A stretch of 64,000 nt of DNA, taken from positions 31,207,892 through 31,271,891 of the forward strand of contig CM060109.1 in assembly GCA_030522415.1 (NCBI GenBank), read 5' to 3'. Below, one piece after another: positions 46,401 through 55,919 of this stretch. The DNA comes from Channallabes apus (taxonomy: Eukaryota; Chordata; Actinopteri; Siluriformes; Clariidae). The number at the start of each line of letters is the position of its first letter. Position 1 is the first letter of the stretch. The notes under the pieces were generated by a model. The model did not search any database, was not told the DNA's origin, and worked only from the letters and a program-made list of their open reading frames with translations. The position numbers and the translations under genes are program-made.

Positions 46401-48290
46401 CGCACACATGAATGAATCAGAAAAATCTTCCGCACTTCTCTTCTTACGAGCCTGAGCACGTGTGACCACACACGAGTTAAACACTCGTGGAAATTTACCC
46501 GAGATTGTCTCATTCTCATCAATTACAGGTACATCTGTAACAATAGGCAACTGGCAAACATTCCCCCCAGCTAAGTCATTGCCCAAAATGAATGAAACGC
46601 CTTTTACGGGCAGCTGGGAACGGACTGCCACCTTAACAAGACCCGTAACCAACCTAGATCTCAGAAATATGTTATGTAGAGGAGCCTTCACTATTTCCAT
46701 TTCAATGCCTTGTACTAGTACATCTGCACCACAACTAGTTTTATCAGACAATGGCAGAATACCCTCTAAAATGAATGACTGGGCAGAACCTGTGTCCCTC
46801 AGCAGGCGAAGTGGTTTTTGTTCTAACTCAGAATTAGATATGGACACAACACCTTCCATAATAAAAGGTTCAAAAGCAGGATCTACAGGGGATTGTGAGC
46901 ATTTACTATCTTTCTGGTGCATTGTTGGTACGTGTGTTAATGCGACACTTTTGGGCTGGGTCTGCATTTTCCTACGGTTTTTACGAGACAAGATAGGACA
47001 AGCAGCAATGAGATGACCCCTTTCATGACAGTAGAAACATTCCCGACTCTCCGGAGTAACTTTCTGAGAACTTAGAGGGCTTCTAACACTACGCTGGGAA
47101 TCTTCACCTCGTGGGGGAGAGAAAGTGATTTTATGAGTCAGTGTGAACTCATCAGCTGAGACGGCTGCACTTGAAAGTGAAGTGATCTTTTGCTCATTTA
47201 GATAAACTACCACCTTCTCCGCAACACAATTCTTAAATTCCTCCAACAAAATTAACTCCTTCAATCCATCAAAAGTACTAACTTTACTGGCAGTGCACCA
47301 TTTATCAAACATCACAGACTTCTCACGTGCAAACTCAACATAGGTTTGATTGGCAGATTTTACATGTTTACGAAATTTCTGCCGGTAGGCCTCAGGGACA
47401 AGCTCATAAGCACGTAAAACAGCATTTTTAACAGTTTCATAATCCAAACTCTGCTCCAAACTTAAAGCGGAACACACTTCCTGTGCCTTCCCAACAAACT
47501 TGCATTGCAATAGAAGAGACCAGATGCTTCTAGGCCACTGTAGTGTGGCTGCAATACGCTCAAATACAGTGAAGTATGTATCTACCTCACTTTCTCTAAA
47601 CATAGGAACTAAAGTAATATGCTTGCTAATGTCAAAGCCAGATGAACTTACAGCTGAAGAGCCACTAGGTGCGGGTGGTGAGTCACTCGCCTGTACAGGG
47701 GTTGTAGGTGCCGGATGCAGAACAGGAGATGCAGGTGCAGGATGCAGAACAGGGGATGATGCTCGAACAGGAGACAGAGGGCCATGAACAAGAGAATCTG
47801 AAGCTGGCTTACTCCTTAGTGCCAACTCCAATTCCTTTAATTTAATTTCCCTCTGAGACTCGAGTTCCACCATACGAAATTGAAGCATTTGAGATTCATA
47901 ATGCTGACGGGCTAACTCTAGGTCCAACTGCTTCAATTGCAGCGCGAGCTTCGGGTCATTCAGTGACGGACCTACTACCGCGGGATCTATTTGTGCGGGG
48001 TCCTTGGGTTTGACCACAGCCTCCGCTGTAGCTGAATCCTCGGACTTACCGGACTGATATACAACACCCGCCTCGGTAGGATCCATAAGAATGCGCTGTT
48101 TAATCAGCTCTGCCTGAAGCATTTGTTTAATGTCGCGCTTATTCACGCTCCGTGGGACCGAGATGCTGTAAAAGTCAGCAAGCAACAATAAGTCATCCTT
48201 CCTGCACCTTTCAAAATGCTCCACTGAAGGACAAATAACAAACTGGTCTAAATTAAATTTGGTTGCCATATTAGTGACAAACACACACAC
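43479..48290 (-). CDS. Gmr1-type gag-pol polyprotein
   Basis: 1603 codons without a stop; the true start is probably Met8 (MATKFNLDQF). In order: a gag with a coiled-coil stretch (about 115-158), a Pro-rich linker and a capsid segment (about 220-375) whose last third resembles the SCAN domain. A CCHC knuckle follows (C418, C421, H426, C431), then an aspartic protease (D499-T-G) and the integrase. The integrase has a zinc site (H743, H748, C778, C781) and D812, D871, E907 with 58 and 35 residues between. Reverse transcriptase follows (YLDD 1334-1337), then RNase H (D1483, E1523, D1552), ending at LSRCESE. Ordinary gypsy elements have integrase last; here it lies ahead of reverse transcriptase, as in Gmr1 of cod. 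Gag and pol are one frame, so a protease must separate them. Every catalytic residue is intact. Confidence 0.95.
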   Translation of the reverse strand: MCVFVTNMATKFNLDQFVICPSVEHFERCRKDDLLLLADFYSISVPRSVNKRDIKQMLQAELIKQRILMDPTEAGVVYQSGKSEDSATAEAVVKPKDPAQIDPAVVGPSLNDPKLALQLKQLDLELARQHYESQMLQFRMVELESQREIKLKELELALRSKPASDSLVHGPLSPVRASSPVLHPAPASPVLHPAPTTPVQASDSPPAPSGSSAVSSSGFDISKHITLVPMFRESEVDTYFTVFERIAATLQWPRSIWSLLLQCKFVGKAQEVCSALSLEQSLDYETVKNAVLRAYELVPEAYRQKFRKHVKSANQTYVEFAREKSVMFDKWCTASKVSTFDGLKELILLEEFKNCVAEKVVVYLNEQKITSLSSAAVSADEFTLTHKITFSPPRGEDSQRSVRSPLSSQKVTPESRECFYCHERGHLIAACPILSRKNRRKMQTQPKSVALTHVPTMHQKDSKCSQSPVDPAFEPFIMEGVVSISNSELEQKPLRLLRDTGSAQSFILEGILPLSDKTSCGADVLVQGIEMEIVKAPLHNIFLRSRLVTGLVKVAVRSQLPVKGVSFILGNDLAGGNVCQLPIVTDVPVIDENETISGKFPRVFNSCVVTRAQARKKRSAEDFSDSFMCAEDPIFKCSVVPSPPVNNPDTVSTPIFGPSCAKPIFGRDQLVNAQKSDNSLQPCFTSAVKEAELSQQPTAYFVKDQLLMRKWTPKNSENNWSSVFQVVVPKPYRSHVLSIAHDHDLSGHLGIRKTYARILNHFFWPALKSDVASYCRSCSICQIAGKPNQVIPRAPLCPIPVMGEPFERILIDCVGPLPRTKSGNSYLLSLMCAASRYPEAIPLRNIKSRAIVRALTKFFSTFGLPKYVQSDRGSNFMSALFKRVLEELDIKHQVSSAYHPESQGVLERFHQTLKSMLRTYCLQHRKDWDEAVPFLLFAIRDTVQESLGFSPAELVFGHSVRGPLKVLQEKMLSPTSVSPLPRNVLDYVSLVRERLHTACKLAHRSLTSSQAKMKRRFDKKAVVREFKEGDQVLALLPITGSALQARFSGPYIISSRLSSTDYVIKTPDRRRKTRVCHVNMLKPFFSLNTEEISPITPVAIVSTGITPEYSPEFDGLNLGRASVPCASLSNSVWLSKLECKLVHLPASAQEDIIRLIRSHPALFSDTPSRTTVIEHDIDVGDHRPIKQNAYRINPTKRAIMKQETDYLLRNQLAIPSCSPWCSPCLLVPKSDNTYRFCTDYRKVNSVTKADSFPLPRMEDCVDRIGQARYVTKLDLLKGYWQVPLTQRASEISAFATPDRFLQYTVMAFGLRNAPATFQRLMTQVLGDVNNCEAYLDDVVVFADTWNEHLSVLNCVFDRLQNASLTLNLEKCEFAHATVTYLGKQVGQGMVRPLDAKVQAIKAFPAPRAKRELRRFLGMAGYYRSFCRNFSDVVLPLTNLLRDSIPFVWSATCQDAFNAVKLLLCSAPVLSAPDFSKPFQLEVDASGTGIGAVLTQEDAHGIDHPVSFFSRKFNRCQLNYSTIEKEALALLLALQHFEVYIGSSPEPIVVFTDHNPLVFLQRMTNSNQRLMRWAMIVQGFNIDIRHKKGSENIVADTLSRCESE

Positions 48291-48349
48291 CTCCTATAGC
48301 CAAAAACAAACAAACAAACCAAAAACCAGCAGATAAACAACAAAACAAT

Positions 48350-48362
48350 GGACGAGCCCCCA
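48350..48362 (-). promoter_or_regulatory. tRNA-Pro-type primer-binding site
   Basis: Four bases inside the 5' LTR (minus strand) lies TGGGGGCTCGTCC, identical to the first 13 bases of the tRNA-Pro primer site used by many vertebrate retroelements. The match stops there. Confidence 0.75.
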
Positions 48363-48366
48363 ATTC

Positions 48367-49137
48367 TGTTATGTCCTGGTCTAGGGTCAGGCCGCAACAG
48401 ACAATAAAATAAATTAGGAAAAGGAAAGAAGGTAAATGGGGAAATAAATGGGGGGGTTGAGATCAACTGCAGTTTAATTCTGTGTACAAATATTTACAAA
48501 GGTGGTAATATCTTCAGGAGCCGACAATGCCAAAATAATAAACCAAACCCACTAACTAGAATCACAAAAGTCTACCTAACCTAACAACAAAAACATACCA
48601 AAATACATATAGTCTTACCTAACTCCCTGACTAGCATAACCAGGAGAAAAAATGGGGGAAGAACAAAAAGGGCGTCGACTCCCTACTTACCACTATATAC
48701 ACGATGATATTTACAAAGTTATATACAAAATTATATACAAAGGGCAATAGCAAAAATCGAGGTCGAAAAGGGCAGCAAAAGTCAATACACAATGAGTCCA
48801 ATATATACCAGCAAAACACCATAACAAATCAAGCAGTTGTCTCCCGAGCAGCAGGCAGGATGGCGTTTAAATAGAGCTGCACAAAGTTCTAGTCCAATGG
48901 CAACACAGGAGGCGGGAGTAAGGCACACAGGTTCAGGAAGTGCTTGTCCAATGGAGGTACAGGAGGCGGGAGTAAGGCACACATCACTGACTGATCCTCC
49001 AATCAGCACCCCTCTCCACGGTAGAGGCCAATTAAACCTGTTTAAAAAAAAAACAGAGAGAGGGAAACACACCCAAGAGAGCAGGCAACACAGAAAAAAA
49101 ATATATATACAGTATATAATACGTCAGGGACGTAACA
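48367..49137 (-). repeat. Gmr1 5' LTR (right in the window)
   Basis: 771 bp, identical to the left LTR except for the T at 48,372 (TGTTATGTCC). It is upstream of gag-pol on the minus strand and would drive its transcription. Confidence 0.95.
48862..48985 (-). promoter_or_regulatory. LTR promoter with duplicated CCAAT/GC-box module
   Basis: Read on the minus strand, two copies of a module of about 36 bp occur (tgtgtgccttactcccgcct, then 'cctg', 6-8 variable bases and ATTGG). Each gives a GC-rich box and an inverted CCAAT box. About 20 bp on lies 'ctatttaaac', a TATA-like element. The arrangement is that of an enhancer duplicated in U3. The same module is at 43,169-43,290 in the other LTR. Confidence 0.55.
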
Positions 49138-49250
49138 ATTTGTATTATTATTTTTTCTCTGTGAAATGAAGTCAGCACAGGTTGAAGCAATTCAGATTTT
49201 TTTTTTGTTTCTCAAAATAAATTATTTATTTTCTTGTACATTTTATGCAG

Positions 49251-49490
49251 GTGGACAGACGAAGTGATGCCAGTATGCACCTTCTTAAAATCCTTGTCGT
49301 CTGTGCTGTTGAAGGGGAAGGACCAGTTGGTGTATCCATAATCCTTGAAGGAGAGGAAATTTTGCAAGAATGTGGCAATAGCTCCGAGCACTGCGCTACA
49401 CATTTGAGCTATTTTCAGAAAGTTCTTCTAGAACTTGATGGGATTAAGCTATCACCAAAAGTGCAAGCTTTAAAGATGAAGTTATCTTAA
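49251..49490 (+). CDS. Small spliced gene, last coding exon (SAMD3-like C-terminus)
   Basis: A strong acceptor (ttttatgcag) leads into VDRRSDASMHLLKILVVCAV, then VGVSIILEGEEIL and VLLELDGIKLSPKVQALKMK, with TAA at 49,488. With the exon at 42,280 it gives a 95-residue protein in one frame. The 'I-EG-I-L' and 'LELDG-KLSPKVQ-LK-KL' blocks recall the C-terminus of a large teleost family annotated as SAMD3-like or uncharacterised. That assignment is from memory. Compared with those proteins about 18 residues between the two blocks seem missing. An AATAAA at 49,861 could end the transcript. It may be a captured gene fragment or a processed-down paralogue; the function is unknown. Confidence 0.42.
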   Translation: MDRRSDASMHLLKILVVCAVEGEGPVGVSIILEGEEILQECGNSSEHCATHLSYFQKVLLELDGIKLSPKVQALKMKLS

Positions 49491-50181
49491 AACATTTGAT
49501 TTGGCTTGACTACAAGTCTTTACATGTTGTGTTTACATGTTCAGCTTAATGTTTTAATGCGTTATGGTTTCAATGGCATACTTTTAAGTGCACTAGTCCA
49601 GAGTGCTGATTTGAATGTTGCAACTTCACTGCTTCCGAGGGCTATTACGTTTTAACGTTTATTCTACAGTTTGTTTAATGTATTTTCTGCTGTATTTTAT
49701 TTCTAAATGAATGCTGTATTTTATTTATTTATTATTTTACACAATTTAGTTTAAAACAAGTATTTCAGGCCCTGGTGCCGAATTTAGCTGAATGCACTTT
49801 TATTAAAAAGACAACTTGGATCTAGACTGTGAATGTCACAAATATTTGGTAATGTTGGTGAATAAACTGTTTAATTATATTTTAGTTGTGTGATTTATGA
49901 AAGATATAGATGAAATAATTACTTAAGTTTCTTTCCAAAACATAAATTAGCAATGTTTACATTATTATAGGGAGTAATATAAATTGATAAAACCAAGTTA
50001 AGGGAAAATCTCACAAAACAAAATGATAGTAATTTCATAAAATTAAGGTTCCTGCAACTTGATTATTTTAAATAAATCTAATTTGTGCATTAAATATAAT
50101 TATGTAACTTTTACTTGATTTCTTTTATTGTTAATTTAATTAAGTAAATTTTACCTGACAATTACGGGTGAGTTTTACTTA
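49491..50181. other. Putative 3' untranslated region and spacer
   Basis: AT-rich DNA following the small gene, with a polyadenylation signal AATAAA at 49,861. Nothing else recognised. Confidence 0.35.
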
Positions 50182-51011
50182 GGCTGAATCACAATTCTAT
50201 TTTCTTCCCCTTGTCCCTTGAAACGAAGTGGAAAGGGGAAGGGTATAAATATTTCCCCTAAGAAATGGGACGACACTGTTATACGTCATCATACGTTGTC
50301 GCTGGTTCCTAATGTTACGTCAGAGGGCATGCGCCGATGTTTATCACACATTCCAATAAGAGAGATTACTCACTCCCAAAGGTTTTTTGCGCCGTATTTC
50401 GATTTTTAAAAAAGTTGCTCATTTTCACCACGAACACGGATGAGTCTTCGGGTTTCCTCAGCCGTCCATATACAGAATATAAATTACAAAACTGTGGTCA
50501 CGTTGCAATAAGTAAGAATAGTGTAAGCAAAACAATAGTGTATGGCCGTAAGCAAAACAAACAATGCGTTATCAAATGCTCGGCAAAATGCCGTGCTACT
50601 GAACTTTCATATTTGTTTGTAGCATGCAGTAAAGTGTATGTGACATAAAAATATATATTTGTAATATTGTGCAATATGTGCTATCCGCTAGCAAACTTTA
50701 GCGATTTTTTTTGCAAACGTTTCTTTACAGAGCATCACCATAAACACAAACACAAGACTAAAGGTAATATACATTATTAATGGCAAAAATGACTTAACAT
50801 TTATGGGTCTGTTTGCTCGAGTGAGCAGCCATGTTGAAAACTTCGCTTAGCCCTTCGTTTGAAGTGAGGTCCTGAAAAATCTTCGTTTGGAGGGCTATCT
50901 GGCCCTTCCCCCCTCCCCCTACACCTCCAACCAAAAGAGAAATGAGACACCACTACCCCTGCACGTGAACGCGTCAAATGGAAGGGTAGGGGGAAGGGTT
51001 GGGATTCAGCC
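50182..51011. mobile_element. PIF/Harbinger-like MITE
   Basis: Begins GGCTGAATCACAA and ends, on the other strand, GGCTGAATCCCAA. It is flanked by TTA at 50,179-50,181 and 51,012-51,014. A 3-bp TTA duplication and GGC tips are typical of PIF/Harbinger. Inner parts near the ends are also inverted ('cttccccttgtccctt' and 'ggaagggtagggggaagggt'). The 103-codon frame inside has no transposase signature. Confidence 0.8.
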
Positions 51012-51128
51012 TTAATATTGGAGCAATAAAATTTACTTAAAATCTGTGTCCAAATTATGAGGATTTTATCAAGTAAATCTTACAAGTTCTTTTTTTTCAG
51101 TGCATGGGTGAACACGATGTTTTAAGAA

Positions 51129-51220
<92 letters not shown>

Positions 51221-51350
51221 CCGGTGCAACTCACACGTCCTATTCCATTGTCATTCATACTGCCGTAGTTTTTAGAGCCCTAAAAAAGCATTCGCTAGTA
51301 AGTAAGTAAATAAAAGACAAATGAATAAATAGTTTTAAATTATATATATA
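51012..51350. repeat. (TA)n and (TG)n microsatellites with short spacers
   Basis: (TA)n at about 51,136-51,169 runs directly into (TG)n at 51,170-51,219. A shorter (TA)n precedes the next element. Confidence 0.95.
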
Positions 51351-53454
51351 CAGGGGCGTAGATTTAGGGTGGACGGAGGGGATGTGTCCCCACCAATATC
51401 CTCCGACCATTGAAATGTCCCCACCAATAATTTAATCCACTTTTTTTTAAATCGTTCTGTCAACATTAACCTAGACACGCAGAAAGGGATAAATCACGTT
51501 CTCTCCTTGAGTCCTCCCACCCCCAAAACACATATGAACATTTTGATTGGCTGTGCCTTTCCCTGCCATCATGTGATAGACGATTGGCTGCGTTCAGACA
51601 CAAGCAGCACCAAATGCAGTGGACTCACATTCAGTACAGCAGGCCAGGATATAGTCTGTGAATACGGACGTAAAACTAACAGCAGATTAAACAGCTAAAT
51701 GTAAAAGTATAAATATGATCCCTGTCAGTCTTCTAATCTAGTGACTGTTTGTCAGAAATCAGTATTGTGAAAGAAATTGATAAACTAATATACTAATATT
51801 GCCATATGGCTAGAATTTGGTTGACACCAATAGATAATCCACTTCAGAAAAATAGTTTTTAAAATGCATTCACTTACTTGGCGAACATTAATGATTTGAT
51901 TCGAGGTTTGCACACTAAGACTCAGAAAAAGTGAAATAAAATGATTGCTGTTTAAATGGCATGTGTTTATCCTGTTTTGTCAGGTAACAGAACCTAAACA
52001 CCTGTGCTGTATATCAGACAGCGATGGAGAGAGTGTAGATTACACACAGGTGCTCTCTAGTCATTAGCACTCATCAGGCAATGTCTATGGCCAACTGACT
52101 GCACTCAGACCAAAGGGGGCTGAATAATTACACACACCCCACTTTTCAGTTATTTATTTGTAAAAAAAAAATGTTTGAAATCATGTATGATTTTCGTTCC
52201 ACTTCTCGCGTGTACACCACTTTGTATTGGTCTTTCACGTGGAATTCCAATAAAATTGATTCATGTTTGTGGCTGTAATGTGACAAAATGTGGAAAAGTT
52301 CACGGGGGGCGAATACTTTTGCAAGCCACTGTAGTTGTCCTGAGAGTTAACATTGTTACCAATAATAGGCTGAGGCATTCTCTGTCCATGCTCATAAGGA
52401 ATCCCTCAATGTTTTTCAATTAGGGGACAGAAGCAGATCAGCCATGTTGTAGTTCAGGTGAAGAGGCGAGTTCACAGGAGGTCAATCTGAATGTTGATTA
52501 TACAGTATATAACATATAATATGTGTGCGTGTATTATACATGTTGATTATACTAATATTTAGCATTATGAGGAGTGATAGGCTGAGGATGTAAGTGATTC
52601 ATTAGTGTTTTTGGCAAAAGTTTTGAACTGACATTTCACTTTTTTGTCACGCTATTTCATCAGGTGGCAATGCTGTCCGGTCCTAGTGCAGTAAGAGGGG
52701 AAGAGTTAGGGTCAAAGCCATTGTTCACCCCCAAAAAAACTTTACTCACTATTTACTCCTTAAGTGGTTCCAAACTTTAATGATTTTCTTTATTTTGTTG
52801 AATACAAAATAAGATATTGGGGAAAAAAGCTGAAAACATTGACTTCCGTAGCAGGAAAAACAAATACTATGTAAATCAATGATTACAGGTTTTCAGCATT
52901 CTACAAAATATCATCTTTAGTGTTTATCAGAAGAAAAAAAGAACAGCCTGGACAATATTGATGTCAAACAAATATGCCAGCAGTTTATTTTTGTTAACGA
53001 GAGGCGAAGGCATGTTTTTGTCTCCTTCATATAGGAGCAATAGGCATTGAGCTGTTGTGTGGTACTCTACCTAGTAGTTCATGTTTAGATGTAATCTACT
53101 TTTATATATATACAGATGATTGAGATGTTTCATTTGCACTAGGGCTCAATAAAGAATAGTTTTTATTTTATTAAAGACTATCTTTTTGTCAGTTATGAAA
53201 CATTCCTTTAACTTTACACTATTCCTTAATTTAACTTAATGAATTGCATTTCGAGTGGATTAATATAAATCGAAGCATTGCTAGTATTAATGTAAAGTGA
53301 TTTCGCACCATATTAAGAAAAACATGTATTCAGTGGACATAGTTGGGGTGGGAGGTTGGTAGGTGGATGGGGCAGGGGGTTGGGGGTTGGTGGGTGGAAA
53401 AGGGGATTGGGGGATGGGGTATTAGTTGGAGTCATAGGTAGCAAACCTACGCCC

Positions 53455-53457
<3 letters not shown>
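51351..53457. mobile_element. hAT-like non-autonomous element
   Basis: The left tip CAGGGGCGTAGATTTAG and the right tip, on the other strand, CAAGGGCGTAGGTTTGC are imperfect inverted repeats. Both flanks are simple repeats (TA and GT), so a duplication cannot be seen. Inside are a purine-rich GGTGG/GGTTGG tract near the right end and a fragment of the local Tc1-like family. No transposase frame. Confidence 0.55.
52005..52331 (-). mobile_element. 5' terminal fragment of the Tc1-like family
   Basis: The stretch is the reverse complement of the first 0.3 kb of the Tc1 element at 12.2 kb, including the 'gcactcatcaggcaatgtct' block, the inner repeat and the outer tip (ending gcaagccactg, then TA). 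The break is before the transposase start. It lies inside the hAT-like element. Confidence 0.8.
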
Positions 53458-53501
<44 letters not shown>

Positions 53502-53515
53502 TGTATACAGTATAT
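53456..53515 (+). repeat. (TG)n microsatellite
   Basis: About 40 bp of TG followed by TATG variants. Frames over it are artefacts. Confidence 0.95.
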
Positions 53516-53996
53516 GGAAACTTGTAACTTTGAATGGTGTTAAAAATACTTGCAAAACAAGTATTGCAGCCATACATTGGAGGGAACTTCTGAGGTGGTC
53601 AGTGATTGATGGCACGGTCGGTCGGAGGGGGTTGTGATCACACCTATAGATCTTTTGTTCTAGGCTATCGGTCAAATATCTCTCCACTTGGAAGCAAAAA
53701 CATGCAAGGGATTTCAGCATCTTGACGCACATTCTAAGCTGTTTATAAAGTAGACACTGTTTGTTTTTTCATTTTGTAATCTTTCCCGTGTTTACCGTGT
53801 ACTGTACAATGTATATTCATTTTTTAATGAATTACTGTAAATAAACTACACATTCCGTTGATTTACCAGAAATTACTTTTCTGTTTTTTGTGTGTGCTAA
53901 ACTAAACTTCAGGGTCAAAGTAATAGCGATTTTATTTGAAAAGTATTATATATTTACAATGCTGATAAGTTCAAGCTTAGATTCATACATAAACTG

Positions 53997-54048
53997 CTTC
54001 AAAGTCTTTCCGTGACCGCTGAAATCCGACAAACGCAGGGCTCAAGGG

Positions 54049-54107
<59 letters not shown>

Positions 54108-54787
54108 TGTGTGTATGTGTGTGTGTGCGCGTGCGCTGCAGCCTGTCCTATTTTCAGCGGATTTTTCCGCTACAGCAGATCAGTTTATCAACTTGTAATA
54201 TATACATTTTAGGAATATATTAACATGTGCAGACATTTAAGGGTGCGCTGCCCTCTCTTGCCCCTGCGTAGAGCCTACACACACACACACACACACACAC
54301 ATCTATCTATCTATCTATTATATAAATACACATTTGGAATCTGCATCTACATTTTCTGTTACAAGTATAGAATTAGGTTCAGCTGAGACTCATGATCAAT
54401 GGGGTTAGGGTACTTATGTAGTGATAATTAGTTTCAGCCAGATCATTAAAACTAACAATGGACTATGACACTCTTGAGAGGGGATATGAAGGTGTTATTC
54501 ATTTATTTATTCTCTACAAGGGTGCGAACTACAGTACAGACCAAACTATAACTTTCTCTTATACTACTATAAAAATTCTAAATATAAACAAACAAAATAC
54601 AGCTTTTTTTTCTCAGAGGTAAACGGAAAAGTGAAGTTGTTCAGCTGTTTACTGTCACTGCAGCTTCTTCAAAGTCTTCCCACTCCGTGACCACTGAAAT
54701 CCGACACGACACCACGTTAGGCTACGTCTTGACTCATTTGTATACCGACGGTGATTGGATGTTTCCCGAGGGCTCAGGGGAGTGTGT

Positions 54788-54824
<37 letters not shown>

Positions 54825-55000
54825 CGCGCGCGCGGGTACTTGTTCTACTGTTATAAAAACTCTAATTATAAACAAACAAAATACAGCTTTTTTTTTAGAG
54901 GTAAACGGAAAAGTGAAGATGTTCAGTGTCACTATGCAGATGTTACACTCAGTGGAGTTACCGAAATCTTTGGTTTAGTCCTCATTGAGTTGCCACACAT
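53997..55000 (+). repeat. Duplicated blocks with (TG)n runs
   Basis: The block around 'ccgtgaccgctgaaatccga' (53,997-54,050), which ends in a (TG)n run, recurs at 54,665-54,785 ('ccgtgaccactgaaatccga') and again ends in (TG)n. The block 'ataaacaaacaaaatacagc' plus 'gaggtaaacggaaaagtgaa' occurs at about 54,585-54,640 and 54,865-54,920. CA and ATCT microsatellites lie at 54,281-54,318. These are small direct duplications; no gene. Confidence 0.7.
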
Positions 55001-55919
55001 CATTTCCACATTTCACTCGCTTTTATTACTCTTATGTGAGCATAAACAGTGAAACATTCCACAGGTTTATAATACACTGCGGCCAAGTGAACCACGTTCC
55101 CGTCGAACGAAACGAGGCACAATCGTGGTGTTTGCTTCGGTTATGACACACCATAGTTTATTACCTGCTGTGGTAGATCTGAATATTTATTCAAACACAA
55201 TAATAAAGCTTTATATCCTCAGGAGGGCTCAGTACATTGTTTTAGCGATAGTTTCACGGAAGCGAGTTCAGAACTAATCTAACCAAACCAAAAAAAAAAA
55301 AAAAAAAACATCCGAAGCTTGTGAAACTAATGAAATTGATATATATGTAATTGATATACTGTATATACAGACGTGTGTATGTCATTTTAATTCAAATGAA
55401 CATTTTAATGCAACTTTAACTTTAACTTTAATTTCAACTTATCCACATACACTTATCAACACAAACTCTCCGTGCACGCACACACAATCTCAAAAAAATT
55501 AATATTAATAACATACATATACAAATAAACAAATGTAGGTGTAATAAAAGTAGTCGTGATGTCAGTACTCGCCCAGCAAACCAGCCTTTTGCAGCGGCTT
55601 AAAACGTATGAATTATCTTCAAATATACAAAAAAAAAAAGCGAAAAGACACTCGATTATTATGCATAGGTTATTTGTTTAATTCAAAAAGTTCATAAAAA
55701 CACTTTAAAACGAGAGAAAAACTGTTAAAATCCTCGTTCGCCTTCTCAGCGTTAGGTAGCGAGTGACGTCATGATTTGAATCTGCGCGCCACCGGGGAAA
55801 CATAGGGAAACTGACTTTCCCGGACCACCGGCTTTTAGATAAAGTCCTTCTATGCGCCATCTGGCGGCTATTCAGTGAAGCACAACACATTTATTTTAAA
55901 TTCCCGAATGTTGCCTCCG
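55001..55919. other. Unassigned region
   Basis: A poly(A) run at 55,290-55,307. A CpG-rich patch (about 55,740-55,870) lies just inside the right inverted end and resembles a promoter on the minus strand. No gene recognised. Confidence 0.35.

Larger units (their letters stand above)
42674..49137 (-). mobile_element. Gmr1-type Ty3/gypsy retrotransposon, apparently intact
   Basis: Two 771-bp LTRs (42,674-43,444 and 48,367-49,137) frame one 1603-codon gag-pol on the minus strand. The LTR tips are TGTTACGTCC and GGACGTAACA, a perfect inverted pair. The LTRs differ at one base that I can see (C in the left, T in the right, sixth position), so insertion is very recent. A primer-binding site matching the 3' end of tRNA-Pro and a purine tract are in place. 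Integrase precedes reverse transcriptase, the hallmark of the Gmr1 group. There is no envelope gene. Flanks (attc and attt) do not give a clean target duplication. Confidence 0.93.

Noticed and set aside
46462..47016. 184-codon plus-strand frame
   Set aside because: It is a shadow of the gag-pol coding strand, with no family signature of its own.
42674..49137. Endogenous retrovirus
   Set aside because: No envelope frame exists between RNase H and the 3' LTR. The pol order and gag type fit a Gmr1 gypsy retrotransposon.
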